A stretch of 12,476 bases of DNA from Bacillota bacterium (GTDB lineage: Bacteria; Bacillota; Clostridia; Lachnospirales; Lachnospiraceae). The number at the start of each line of letters is the position of its first letter. Position 1 is the stretch's first letter. The stretch covers positions 1-12,476 of the forward strand of contig JAEZFH010000372.1 of the NCBI GenBank assembly GCA_023437885.1, written 5' to 3'. This document shows, one piece after another, positions 6,359 through 12,476 of the stretch. A model generated the notes under the pieces. That model searched no databases. It saw nothing but the letters and a program-made list of their open reading frames with translations, and was not told the origin of the DNA. The position numbers and the translations under genes were made by a program.

Positions 6359-7135
6359 ATGCTGAAAATATTTTTTCAATTTAAAGCTCAATACATCAAG
6401 ACCCAGATGGAATATCCCGTAAATTTTTGGATGCTGGTCTTTTCCGGGATATTGATGCGAACGCTTATGATGGGGACCGTGTTCGTGCTGTTCCGCAACA
6501 TTCAGGATATCGCCGGGTGGCGGGAAGGAGAACTCTATCTGATTTTGGGCTTCATGTGTGCCTCCGAGGGCCTCACCAGTATTTTTGTGGACGGCATCTG
6601 GCACCTCCCCGCCCTGGTGTTCCGGGGCGAATTTGATGTTATGCTGGCTCGGCCAATTTCCCCGCTATTCCAGATTTTATCCTATGACATCGGCCTGCAA
6701 GGGATCGGTGTTCTGATCATGGGAGTTCTCAATATTGGGATAGGGTTAGTGTCCTTAGACTGGGTATCGCCTTTATCCATTTTCCTCTGTATCATTTTTA
6801 CCCTGACCGGTACAGCGATGCGTCTGTCCTACAACCTGATAGGCGCAAGCAATGTTTTTTGGAGCAGCGGGGGGCAGACCAATGCGACCTTTCTCATCTA
6901 CAGTGTCGGTGAATACGCCAAGTATCCCGTAACTATCTATCCAGGCTGGATGCAGTTTCTTTTATTATTTGTGATTCCGGCGGGGTTCGTGGGCTTTGTC
7001 CCGGCGTTAATCCTCCGGGGAGAGCATATCTTACCATATACCTTGGTTGTGTTTGCCGCAACAGGCTTGTATTTCCTCCTTGCCAAAACTATTTATTACC
7101 GGGGTATCCGCAAGTATGAGAGTATGGGGATGTAA
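6359..7135 (+). CDS. ABC-2 family permease, cassette 1, second subunit (COG3694 type)
   Basis: A 258-residue integral membrane protein with about six hydrophobic segments (near 24-45, 58-79, 113-133, 138-160, 197-219 and 225-246). The cytoplasmic loop FDVMLARPISPLFQ (92-105) is the hallmark of the second permease in COG4586/4587/3694 transporters. YAKYPVTIYPGW (186-197) is the other conserved block, lying before segment five. The start is supported by GGAGG (6347-6351) seven bases upstream, and only 3 bases separate it from the preceding stop. It aligns by eye with the last permease of cassette 2 (FDAYLVRPVSP, QQYPVGIF). The stop codon lies inside the left arm of a terminator hairpin. Confidence 0.88.
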   Translation: MLKIFFQFKAQYIKTQMEYPVNFWMLVFSGILMRTLMMGTVFVLFRNIQDIAGWREGELYLILGFMCASEGLTSIFVDGIWHLPALVFRGEFDVMLARPISPLFQILSYDIGLQGIGVLIMGVLNIGIGLVSLDWVSPLSIFLCIIFTLTGTAMRLSYNLIGASNVFWSSGGQTNATFLIYSVGEYAKYPVTIYPGWMQFLLLFVIPAGFVGFVPALILRGEHILPYTLVVFAATGLYFLLAKTIYYRGIRKYESMGM

Positions 7136-7160
7136 TATGCTCCTTATTGCATATTTTTTT
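7134..7160 (+). terminator. Terminator overlapping the stop of cassette 1
   Basis: AATATGC (7134-7140) pairs perfectly with GCATATT (7149-7155) around TCCTTATT and is followed directly by five more T residues (7156-7160). The stem is short and AT-rich, so strength is uncertain. It begins within the TAA stop codon, and separates the two ABC cassettes. Confidence 0.6.
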
Positions 7161-7225
7161 CGTGGGGCTTGAGATAGATTCGTTTTACAGGACATCACAG
7201 CCATGTAGGTACGCTATATGTGGTT

Positions 7226-7266
7226 TTTACAATTTTATAGATTTTTGTTATATATTGGTATATAAT
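7226..7266 (+). promoter_or_regulatory. Candidate promoter with operator-like palindrome, ABC cassette 2
   Basis: TTTACA (7226-7231) and TATATA (7249-7254) with a 17-base spacer form a promoter candidate; a perfect TATAAT also occurs at 7261-7266. Over this region lies a perfect inverted repeat TTATATA-TTGG-TATATAA (7248-7265, 7-base arms). A protein bound there would block either -10 box. The sequence differs from the palindrome in front of cassette 1, suggesting separate control. Confidence 0.45.
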
Positions 7267-7327
7267 GGATGAGCATAAAACTATTTATCAAGAAGCTAAA
7301 AATTAATTATGGAAGAAGGAAATTACC

Positions 7328-8293
7328 TTGATAACCGTAGAGAATCTGACGAAGGAATTCAAAATTCCTGTCCAAAAGTCCGGAAAGCTTGCCATGGTAC
7401 GAAATTTATTCTCAAGTGAATTCAAAACGAAACGTGCGGTGGATGACATAAGTTTTCATGTAAAAAAAGGAGAGATTGTCGGGTACATAGGAAAAAACGG
7501 TGCTGGAAAATCCACCACAATAAAAATGCTGTCCGGGATTTTGCAGCCGACGAACGGAAGCATCACAGTGAACGGTATTGAGCCTTCCAAAGACCGTATG
7601 AAAAACGCGGAACAAATCGGGGTTGTTTTCGGTCAGAAATCACAGCTTTGGTGGGATGTACCGCTGATTGAAAGCTACAAACTTCTCAAAGAAATATATA
7701 AAATTGACGATAAAACATACAATGAAAATCTGTCTTCCTTTGTGTCCATGCTTGCACTTGAGGAAGTGCTTGAAAAGCCGGTACGGCAGATGAGCCTGGG
7801 GCAGCGTGTTAAGTCCGATATCGTTGCGGCGTTACTGCATAATCCGCCGATTTTATTTTTGGACGAGCCAACCATCGGTGTTGATGTTATATCCAAAAAA
7901 TATCTGCATGACTTTATTCTCAAGGTGAATCAGGAAAAGCAGACCACAATCATTCTCACAACCCATGACATGAATGATATGGTCAAGCTTTGCTCCCGCA
8001 TGATGGTTATTAACGATGGTAAGCTGATGTATAACGGTTCTCTGCCCGACATGGTTGAAAGGTATGGCAAAATGCGCTCGCTTTTGGTAGAATTTGAAAG
8101 CGAAATCCCGGATTTTCCTGTTCCGGGAGCGGAATGCATAAAAAGCGAAGCGAGCAAGAAGACATATGTATTCAATCGCTTTGAAACAACGCCGTCCAAG
8201 TTGATTGAATATATCAGCAAACAGCATTCCATTGTTGATTTGCAGGTTATTGAACCCGAAATTGAAGAAATTGTGAGAAATATGTATGAGTAG
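7328..8293 (+). CDS. ABC-2 exporter ATPase, cassette 2 (COG4586 type)
   Basis: A 321-residue ATP-binding subunit, clearly paralogous to the one at 4575. Walker A is GKNGAGKST (55-63), the Q-loop is Q103 in VVFGQKSQLWWD, the signature is MSLGQ (155-159), Walker B is ILFLDEP (175-181) and the H-loop histidine is H213 in TTHDMND. The start is a TTG at 7328, supported by AGAAGGA (7314-7320) seven bases upstream and by the protein beginning exactly where the ATPase fold does (ITVENLTKEFK). Ten of the first thirteen lysines use AAA. The stop overlaps the next gene by 8 bases. It has its own promoter region and is separated from cassette 1 by a terminator, so the two transporters may be expressed under different conditions. 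Substrate unknown. Confidence 0.93.
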   Translation: MITVENLTKEFKIPVQKSGKLAMVRNLFSSEFKTKRAVDDISFHVKKGEIVGYIGKNGAGKSTTIKMLSGILQPTNGSITVNGIEPSKDRMKNAEQIGVVFGQKSQLWWDVPLIESYKLLKEIYKIDDKTYNENLSSFVSMLALEEVLEKPVRQMSLGQRVKSDIVAALLHNPPILFLDEPTIGVDVISKKYLHDFILKVNQEKQTTIILTTHDMNDMVKLCSRMMVINDGKLMYNGSLPDMVERYGKMRSLLVEFESEIPDFPVPGAECIKSEASKKTYVFNRFETTPSKLIEYISKQHSIVDLQVIEPEIEEIVRNMYE

Positions 8294-9104
8294 ATTAAGG
8301 GGCGTTGATTTTAAAACAGGAAAAGCTTTCTTCCGTACGGAATTTTACAGCGTGAGTATTTACCGCGTTTCCTTTTGGCTTAGATTTGTATATACTTTTT
8401 TAATGATGTACAGTATGGGGTATGTATGGAAGGCGCTTTATCAAGACAATCCCAATGCACTCAGCGTAAGCTTGCCCGAAATGATCACTTATGCGGTTCT
8501 GGGTATTGCACTGGAAGCAATCCTGCATCCGTATCATGGGCCCAAGACCTACATTATGGAACAGGTTCGCAAAGGGACAATCGAAATGGACCTCATGAAA
8601 CCGATGGACTTTCAATTCTATATGTTTGCCAAAAATATGGGCGGTATTTTTGTAAAATTACTGTGCCAGGTATTCCCTCCGCTGGTGGTAGCATACTTCT
8701 TTTTCGGCTTCACGGTGCCGCATATTACTCAAGTTCTCGCTTTCTTTGTCAGCCTGGTATTGGGGGTCCTGGTCAGCTTTCTGCTCAATTTTATTCTTGG
8801 CTTGCTCAGTATGGTGATAATGAATATCCAAAATATAAACTGGGGATACAATGCAACCCTGCGGTTTTTCTCCGGGCAAATGGTGCCGCTTGCGCTGTTC
8901 CCGGGGTTTATTGGTGTGCTGAGTGCAATATTGCCTTTTCGCTGCATCTATTCCATCCCTATATCAATTTATATAGGGAGCAGTAAAGGCACAGAAATGT
9001 TTGCGGCTTTGGGGCTTCAAGCGGGATGGGTGTTCGTTCTGTTTATCGCCTCGCGCCTTATGATGCGCCATGTTTTCCGCAGACTTATGATACAGGGAGG
9101 TTAA
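8286..9104 (+). CDS. ABC-2 family permease, cassette 2, first subunit (COG4587 type)
   Basis: A 272-residue integral membrane protein with about six hydrophobic segments (near 30-50, 64-81, 120-142, 148-180, 196-216 and 240-257). VRKGTIEMDLMKPM (94-107) is the cytoplasmic loop that corresponds to IRSGLIVARCMRPV in the cassette 1 protein, and FFSGQMVPLALFPG (194-207) matches FFSGALIPISLFPG. The ATG at 8286 lies within the last codons of the ATPase gene, an 8-base overlap; its ribosome binding site is weak (GTGAGAA), consistent with translational coupling to the ATPase. It should form the channel with the permease at 9108. Confidence 0.88.
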   Translation: MSRLRGVDFKTGKAFFRTEFYSVSIYRVSFWLRFVYTFLMMYSMGYVWKALYQDNPNALSVSLPEMITYAVLGIALEAILHPYHGPKTYIMEQVRKGTIEMDLMKPMDFQFYMFAKNMGGIFVKLLCQVFPPLVVAYFFFGFTVPHITQVLAFFVSLVLGVLVSFLLNFILGLLSMVIMNIQNINWGYNATLRFFSGQMVPLALFPGFIGVLSAILPFRCIYSIPISIYIGSSKGTEMFAALGLQAGWVFVLFIASRLMMRHVFRRLMIQGG

Positions 9105-9107
9105 TCT

Positions 9108-9905
9108 ATGATGCGCAATATCAAACTGTATTTAAAATTTTTACACATAGCAATTCTCGGGAAAATTCAATATAAAGCCGACTTTATGGTCGGGATGGTG
9201 AGTGTTCTGATTCTCAATGCCGTAAACATATCTCTCATCGGCATTTTGGTCTACAACTTTGACATGCTTGGCGGCTGGGAAATTTGGGATTTAATGTTTC
9301 TGTATTGCTTCTGGATGCTTTCAAGGGGATTTTACGGTATATTTTTCAACCACTTCTGGGACTTTGAGGGGATGATCGTCAGCGGCGGATTTGACGCGTA
9401 TCTCGTGCGCCCGGTAAGCCCTTTTTTGCAACTTTTAGGAAAGGATATAAATTATAGCGGAGTAGGGGATTTACTGATCGGAATTGTTGGATTTATATTA
9501 GCGAAGACGCAGCTGGGGCTCTCGTGGGACGTGGCAGACTGGCTGTATTTTGTCATTTGTGTTATTTCCGGCGGACTGATTCAAGTCGCAATCAATTGGC
9601 TCGGTGCGAGCCTGTGCTTTTGGACAACGCGTTCAAATGCGGCAATGAGTATTGCGGAACAGTTTACCGTACTTATGCAGCAATATCCCGTGGGGATTTT
9701 CGGTAAGTATTTTCAGGTCTTTGTCACATGCTTTCTGCCTGTCGCGTTCATAAATTACTATCCAAGCGTGATTTTTCTCGGAAAGGCGGGGGAGAATATT
9801 CCGATCTGGCAGTATTTCGCACCGCTGGTGGCACTGATCATGCTCGTGATTTCTGCAGTTGTTTGGATGACAGGAATTAAGCGGTATGCAGGAACAGGAA
9901 GTTGA
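9108..9905 (+). CDS. ABC-2 family permease, cassette 2, second subunit (COG3694 type)
   Basis: A 265-residue integral membrane protein with about six hydrophobic segments (near 26-50, 61-80, 117-134, 143-165, 203-224 and 236-255). FDAYLVRPVSPFLQLLG (95-111) is the diagnostic cytoplasmic loop, and QQYPVGIFGKYFQ (191-203) followed by NYYPSVIFLGK is the conserved block before the last segments. GGGAGG (9095-9100) is seven bases before the ATG at 9108; a second ATG directly follows at 9111. The gene starts 3 bases after the preceding stop, as in cassette 1. The next gene begins only 12 bases downstream, so it is likely on the same transcript. Confidence 0.9.
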   Translation: MMRNIKLYLKFLHIAILGKIQYKADFMVGMVSVLILNAVNISLIGILVYNFDMLGGWEIWDLMFLYCFWMLSRGFYGIFFNHFWDFEGMIVSGGFDAYLVRPVSPFLQLLGKDINYSGVGDLLIGIVGFILAKTQLGLSWDVADWLYFVICVISGGLIQVAINWLGASLCFWTTRSNAAMSIAEQFTVLMQQYPVGIFGKYFQVFVTCFLPVAFINYYPSVIFLGKAGENIPIWQYFAPLVALIMLVISAVVWMTGIKRYAGTGS

Positions 9906-9917
9906 GGAGATTTTCCG

Positions 9918-10379
9918 ATGAAATTGATTATTAGGCTGTTGAGGGTGCCTTTGCTGGTTCTTGTCTCTATTCCGGTACTGCTGTTTCTTTCCTGGCTGGT
10001 CCTGATCCCGGCGGCAAATAACCTGAGGCTAAGCCATCAGGAAAGACAGCTAGTGAAGCTTCCCTTGCCGGAGGACAGCCGGTTCATTGAAAAGCAATCG
10101 GTATGCGGTAAGCTGCAGGGTAATGGAAATGGAATGAATTATCTTGTCACGATGGTGATCGAGAGCGGCTTGAGTCTGGAGGAGCTGCAGGAATATTATT
10201 ACGGATATGAGGTTATGAAACAGGATGGTCCGGAATTGGTAAGTGAATATCTGGAGCATGATTCGATATACTATGATAAACTAAAGAATATAAGGGATTA
10301 CAGCGCCTGCTATGTTATATATCGGTTCACCTCTGCCGATCTGGGTTCCCTTTGGGAGTGGGATCTCAGGGGACATTAG
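9918..10379 (+). CDS. Membrane-anchored hypothetical protein (153 aa) next to ABC cassette 2
   Basis: A 153-residue protein with one long N-terminal hydrophobic segment (about 9-32) after a short basic start (MKLIIRLLR), so it is probably a membrane anchor with the rest outside the cell. The outer part contains LPLPEDSRFIEKQSVCGKLQ (48-67), then GNGNGMNYLV (68-77), ESGLSLEELQEYY (82-94) and a Trp-rich end. There is no lipobox; the single outer cysteines C63 and C131 could form a disulfide. GGAG (9906-9909) is 8 bases before the ATG at 9918. The 12-base gap to the permease suggests cotranscription with cassette 2. I do not recognise a characterised family; the GNGNGM/LSLEEL pattern resembles uncharacterised membrane proteins of Clostridia. 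It could be an accessory or immunity-like component of the exporter, or a chance neighbour. Confidence 0.8.
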   Translation: MKLIIRLLRVPLLVLVSIPVLLFLSWLVLIPAANNLRLSHQERQLVKLPLPEDSRFIEKQSVCGKLQGNGNGMNYLVTMVIESGLSLEELQEYYYGYEVMKQDGPELVSEYLEHDSIYYDKLKNIRDYSACYVIYRFTSADLGSLWEWDLRGH

Positions 10380-10392
10380 CCGTTCTTATCAG

Positions 10393-10431
10393 TTGCCATT
10401 CTGTTTTCCGTTTGATATAATGACAACGGAA
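10393..10431 (+). promoter_or_regulatory. Promoter of tatD with inverted repeat around the -10 box
   Basis: TTGCCA (10393-10398), a 17-base spacer, and a perfect TATAAT (10416-10421) preceded by TG at 10413-10414, giving an extended -10 (TGATATAAT). The -10 is flanked by a perfect inverted repeat TTCCGTT (10406-10412) and AACGGAA (10425-10431). Transcription would start near 10428. This is the best promoter in the window by consensus, and it separates tatD from the upstream ABC transcript. Confidence 0.72.
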
Positions 10432-10493
10432 TAGAGGATAGTGCGGGAGCTGAGCAAATGGTACCTTTATGACAGGAAGGACGATCAACGATT

Positions 10494-11264
10494 ATGATTT
10501 TTGAGTCACATGCACATTATGAAGATGAAGCGTTTGATATAGACAGAGAAGAATTATTGGACAGGCTGCCGAAGGAAGGAATTGAATATGTGGTGGATAT
10601 CTGCTCCGATGTGAGCAGCATTGACCGCGTTCTTTCTTTGGCGGAGCGATATCCCTTTATCTATGCTGCGGTCGGTATTCATCCGGAGGCGGCAAAGGAG
10701 CTTAGCGAGGAGAAATTTGCCTGGCTTCGGGAGAAAGCCTTGCATTCCAAGAATCTGGCCATCGGAGAAATCGGACTCGATTATTATTGGGATACTACGG
10801 ACCGCAGTACGCAAAAGATCTGGTTCGAGCGGCAGATAGAGCTGGCAAGGGAGCTGGAATTACCGCTGGTGATCCACAGCAGGGATGCGGCAAATGATAC
10901 CTGGGAAATGTTAAAATCCGCAAAAGCAGACCAGCTGGGAGCGATCATCCACTGCTTCTCCTACGGTGTAGAGCAGGCCCGTCAGTATCTGAATATGGGC
11001 TTTTACTTAGGAATTGGCGGCGTGCTGACCTTTAATAACGCCAGGAAGCTAAAGGAAGTAGTTGCCTATGCACCTCTGGAGCAATTGGTGCTGGAAACGG
11101 ACTGCCCTTACCTGGCACCGGTGCCTTATCGTGGAAAGCGCAATGACTCCACCTATTTGACCTATGTTGCGAAGGAAATTGCTAATCTAAAGCAGATCGA
11201 CTATGATACGGTGGTGAAAGTAACCGCTGAGAATGCGAAGCGTTTTTATCGGGTTAAGGAGTAG
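10494..11264 (+). CDS. tatD: TatD family metal-dependent hydrolase (3'-5' nuclease-like)
   Basis: A 256-residue TatD family protein, full length. The metal ligands of the TIM-barrel hydrolase are visible: H6 and H8 in ESHAHYEDEAFD, E92 in AIGEIGLDYYWD, H128 in LVIHSRDA, H153 in IIHCFSYG, and D203 in LVLETDCPYLAPVPYRGKRN. These proteins are divalent-metal-dependent DNases or related hydrolases in the cytoplasm, linked to DNA quality control. The ATG at 10494 is chosen because the family begins MIF-D/E-(S/T)HAH; the ribosome binding site AGGAAGG (10474-10480) is 13 bases away, rather far. In Firmicutes tatD commonly precedes rnmV and rsmA; here a coiled-coil gene sits between tatD and rsmA. The exact physiological substrate cannot be told from sequence. 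Confidence 0.95.
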   Translation: MIFESHAHYEDEAFDIDREELLDRLPKEGIEYVVDICSDVSSIDRVLSLAERYPFIYAAVGIHPEAAKELSEEKFAWLREKALHSKNLAIGEIGLDYYWDTTDRSTQKIWFERQIELARELELPLVIHSRDAANDTWEMLKSAKADQLGAIIHCFSYGVEQARQYLNMGFYLGIGGVLTFNNARKLKEVVAYAPLEQLVLETDCPYLAPVPYRGKRNDSTYLTYVAKEIANLKQIDYDTVVKVTAENAKRFYRVKE

Positions 11265-11418
11265 AAATAGGACTTTTAGAGGCTTTGTAGCGATTCAGGA
11301 TACCGTACGCTGATCTGTCACGAGGCTTTCTATAAATTCAGGTCATAGTATATGGTCACATAGCGGAAAGTGTGGTAAACTTATTACCAGGTAACGAAAC
11401 CAAGGAAAGGGGGTAAAT
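11265..11418 (+). other. Intergenic region between tatD and the coiled-coil gene
   Basis: About 154 bases with no gene and no clear terminator. GAGGCTTT occurs twice (11279-11286 and 11322-11329). A perfect palindrome TGGTAA-acttat-style spacer-TTACCA lies at 11373-11389 (6-base arms, 5-base spacer), 30 bases before the next ATG. A weak TATAAA at 11331-11336 lacks a good -35. Confidence 0.35.
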
Positions 11419-11724
11419 ATGTTAGAGATAAAGGACTTGGAAATGCTTCGCAATATCATGAAGGAAGAAATAGGTGGGAGCGAAGACCGGATATTGACTA
11501 CTGTAAGGGAAGAATTGCGCAAAGGTGAAAACCTAATATTAGAAGAAATGGATAGAATGCAAACTAACTTTGTGAAAAAGATAGATGAACTTCACAGAAA
11601 CCTTGATGAATTGAATCAGTATTACAGGATAACGAAGCTTGAAAACGATAATACAGCATTGCTCCTTAAAATGGTCGAGGAATTATCGAGAAGGATAACA
11701 GAATTAGAAAAGAAAACAGCATAA
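11419..11724 (+). CDS. Coiled-coil hypothetical protein (101 aa) between tatD and rsmA
   Basis: A 101-residue soluble, highly charged protein without a signal peptide or membrane segment. Almost the whole length is predicted helical with heptad-like spacing of Leu, Ile and Met (for example LEMLRNIMKEEI, LRKGENLILEEMDRM, then a C-terminal LLLKMVEELSRRITELEKK), so it should form a coiled coil. AAAGGGGG (11406-11413) is 5 bases before the ATG at 11419, a strong start. Its TAA stop directly abuts the ATG of rsmA, so the two are translationally coupled. I do not recognise a family. Similar short coiled-coil proteins occur as phage-associated or structural small proteins; nothing here supports a specific role. 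Confidence 0.78.
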   Translation: MLEIKDLEMLRNIMKEEIGGSEDRILTTVREELRKGENLILEEMDRMQTNFVKKIDELHRNLDELNQYYRITKLENDNTALLLKMVEELSRRITELEKKTA

Positions 11725-12476
11725 ATGAATGGAAAAGACCGTATGCATAATAAGTTGGGAAATCCCAAGAATACAATTGAGATACTTAATAAATATAAAT
11801 TCGTGTTCCAGAAGAAATTCGGACAGAACTTTCTGATCGATACCCATGTTCTGGATAAAATTATCCTGGCAGCAGATATCACAAAGGAGGACTTCGTCCT
11901 GGAGATCGGTCCGGGAATCGGCACGCTGACCCAATACCTGTGTGAAAATGCCAGGGAAGTTGTAGCAGTGGAAATCGATAAGATGCTGATCCCCATCCTG
12001 GAGGATACCTTATCAGAGTATGACAATGTAACTGTCATCAATGAGGATGTTCTGAAGCTGGACTTAAATGAGCTGGTTCGGGAAAGGAATCATGACAAGC
12101 CCATCAAGGTGGTTGCGAATCTTCCCTATTATATCACAACACCGATTATCATGGATCTCTTTGAACGACGTCTTCCCCTTAAGAATATCACAGTGATGGT
12201 ACAAAAGGAAGTGGCGGACCGGATGCAGGCGGCGCCCGGAAATAAGGATTACGGGGCCTTATCCCTGGCGGTACAGTATTATGCAAAGCCTTATATTGCT
12301 GCCAATGTTCCGCCCAACTGTTTTATGCCAAGACCAAATGTCGGCTCGGCGGTCATTAATCTGACGCTGCACCGTGAAGCGCCGATTCAGGTGGAGGATG
12401 AGAAGCTGCTGTTTCGCATGATACGTGCATCCTTTAACCAGAGGCGCAAAACCCTGGTGAATGGCTTAAATAATTC
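11725..12476 (+). CDS. rsmA: 16S rRNA (adenine(1518)-N(6)/adenine(1519)-N(6))-dimethyltransferase, partial
   Basis: The first 250 codons of RsmA (KsgA); the gene continues past the window end, and the family is about 280-290 residues. It dimethylates two adjacent adenines in the 3' hairpin of 16S rRNA during small-subunit maturation. Visible landmarks are KKFGQNFLID (30-39), the SAM-binding LEIGPGIGTLTQYL (59-72), AVEID (81-85), the catalytic motif NLPYY (132-136), VQKEVADRM (159-167), MPRPNVGSAV (201-210) and FNQRRKTL (237-244). The ATG at 11725 directly follows the coiled-coil stop; an in-frame ATG at 11743, preceded by GGAAAAG, is an alternative start that would remove six residues and fits the usual N-terminus better. 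Both have weak ribosome binding sites, consistent with coupling to the upstream gene. Confidence 0.96.
   Translation, partial: MNGKDRMHNKLGNPKNTIEILNKYKFVFQKKFGQNFLIDTHVLDKIILAADITKEDFVLEIGPGIGTLTQYLCENAREVVAVEIDKMLIPILEDTLSEYDNVTVINEDVLKLDLNELVRERNHDKPIKVVANLPYYITTPIIMDLFERRLPLKNITVMVQKEVADRMQAAPGNKDYGALSLAVQYYAKPYIAANVPPNCFMPRPNVGSAVINLTLHREAPIQVEDEKLLFRMIRASFNQRRKTLVNGLNN

Noticed and set aside
7218..7306. Tiny frames (13-15 codons) between the ABC cassettes considered as exported peptides
   Set aside because: None has a ribosome binding site, and they overlap the candidate promoter and palindrome.
8426..8986. 186-codon plus-strand frame inside the cassette 2 permease gene
   Set aside because: It is an out-of-frame reading of a well-supported membrane protein gene; the protein is not recognisable.
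11622..12041. 139-codon minus-strand frame opposite the coiled-coil gene end and rsmA start
   Set aside because: rsmA motifs on the plus strand are unambiguous; the minus frame has no support.
1..12476. CRISPR array, tRNA, insertion sequence or integrase
   Set aside because: No regularly spaced repeats, no tRNA cloverleaf sequences, and no transposase or recombinase protein was seen in either strand.

Overview
The window looks like chromosomal DNA of a low-to-mid GC anaerobic Gram-positive, most likely a member of the Clostridia close to Lachnospiraceae. The reasons are a glmS self-cleaving ribozyme ahead of glmS (a Firmicutes feature), strong AGGAGG-type ribosome binding sites, an AMMECR1/AmrS radical SAM pair, and a tatD-to-rsmA housekeeping block. 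All convincing genes lie on the + strand. I saw no tRNA, rRNA, CRISPR array or insertion sequence.

Layout. (1) 1-993: the end of an AMMECR1-domain gene overlaps amrS, a radical SAM gene, by 4 bases. (2) 1131-1340: a 48-residue Lys/Gln/Asn-rich small protein gene and a terminator-like hairpin. (3) 1341-4205: a non-coding leader with a candidate promoter and a well-formed glmS ribozyme (cleavage predicted between 1678 and 1679), a spacer of about 380 bases, glmS itself, and a strong terminator stem-loop. (4) 4206-9905: two complete, tandem, paralogous ABC-2 exporter cassettes. Each has an ATPase of the COG4586 type followed by two six-helix permeases of the COG4587 and COG3694 types, and each has its own candidate promoter overlapped by an inverted repeat. 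(5) 9918-10379: a 153-residue membrane-anchored protein of unknown function, 12 bases after cassette 2. (6) 10393-12476: tatD with a near-consensus extended -10 promoter, a 101-residue coiled-coil protein, and the start of rsmA (16S rRNA dimethyladenosine methyltransferase), which runs off the window.

How they fit together. GlmS makes glucosamine-6-phosphate for the cell wall, and the ribozyme upstream would destroy the glmS mRNA when that product is abundant. The two ABC cassettes are the accessory part of the window: AT-rich flanks, mostly AAA lysine codons and separate promoters suggest they were inserted between the glmS and tatD-rsmA blocks. Their substrate cannot be read from sequence. 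The least explained pieces are the duplicated exporter pair with its attached 153-residue membrane protein, the long spacer between ribozyme and glmS, and the coiled-coil gene between tatD and rsmA.
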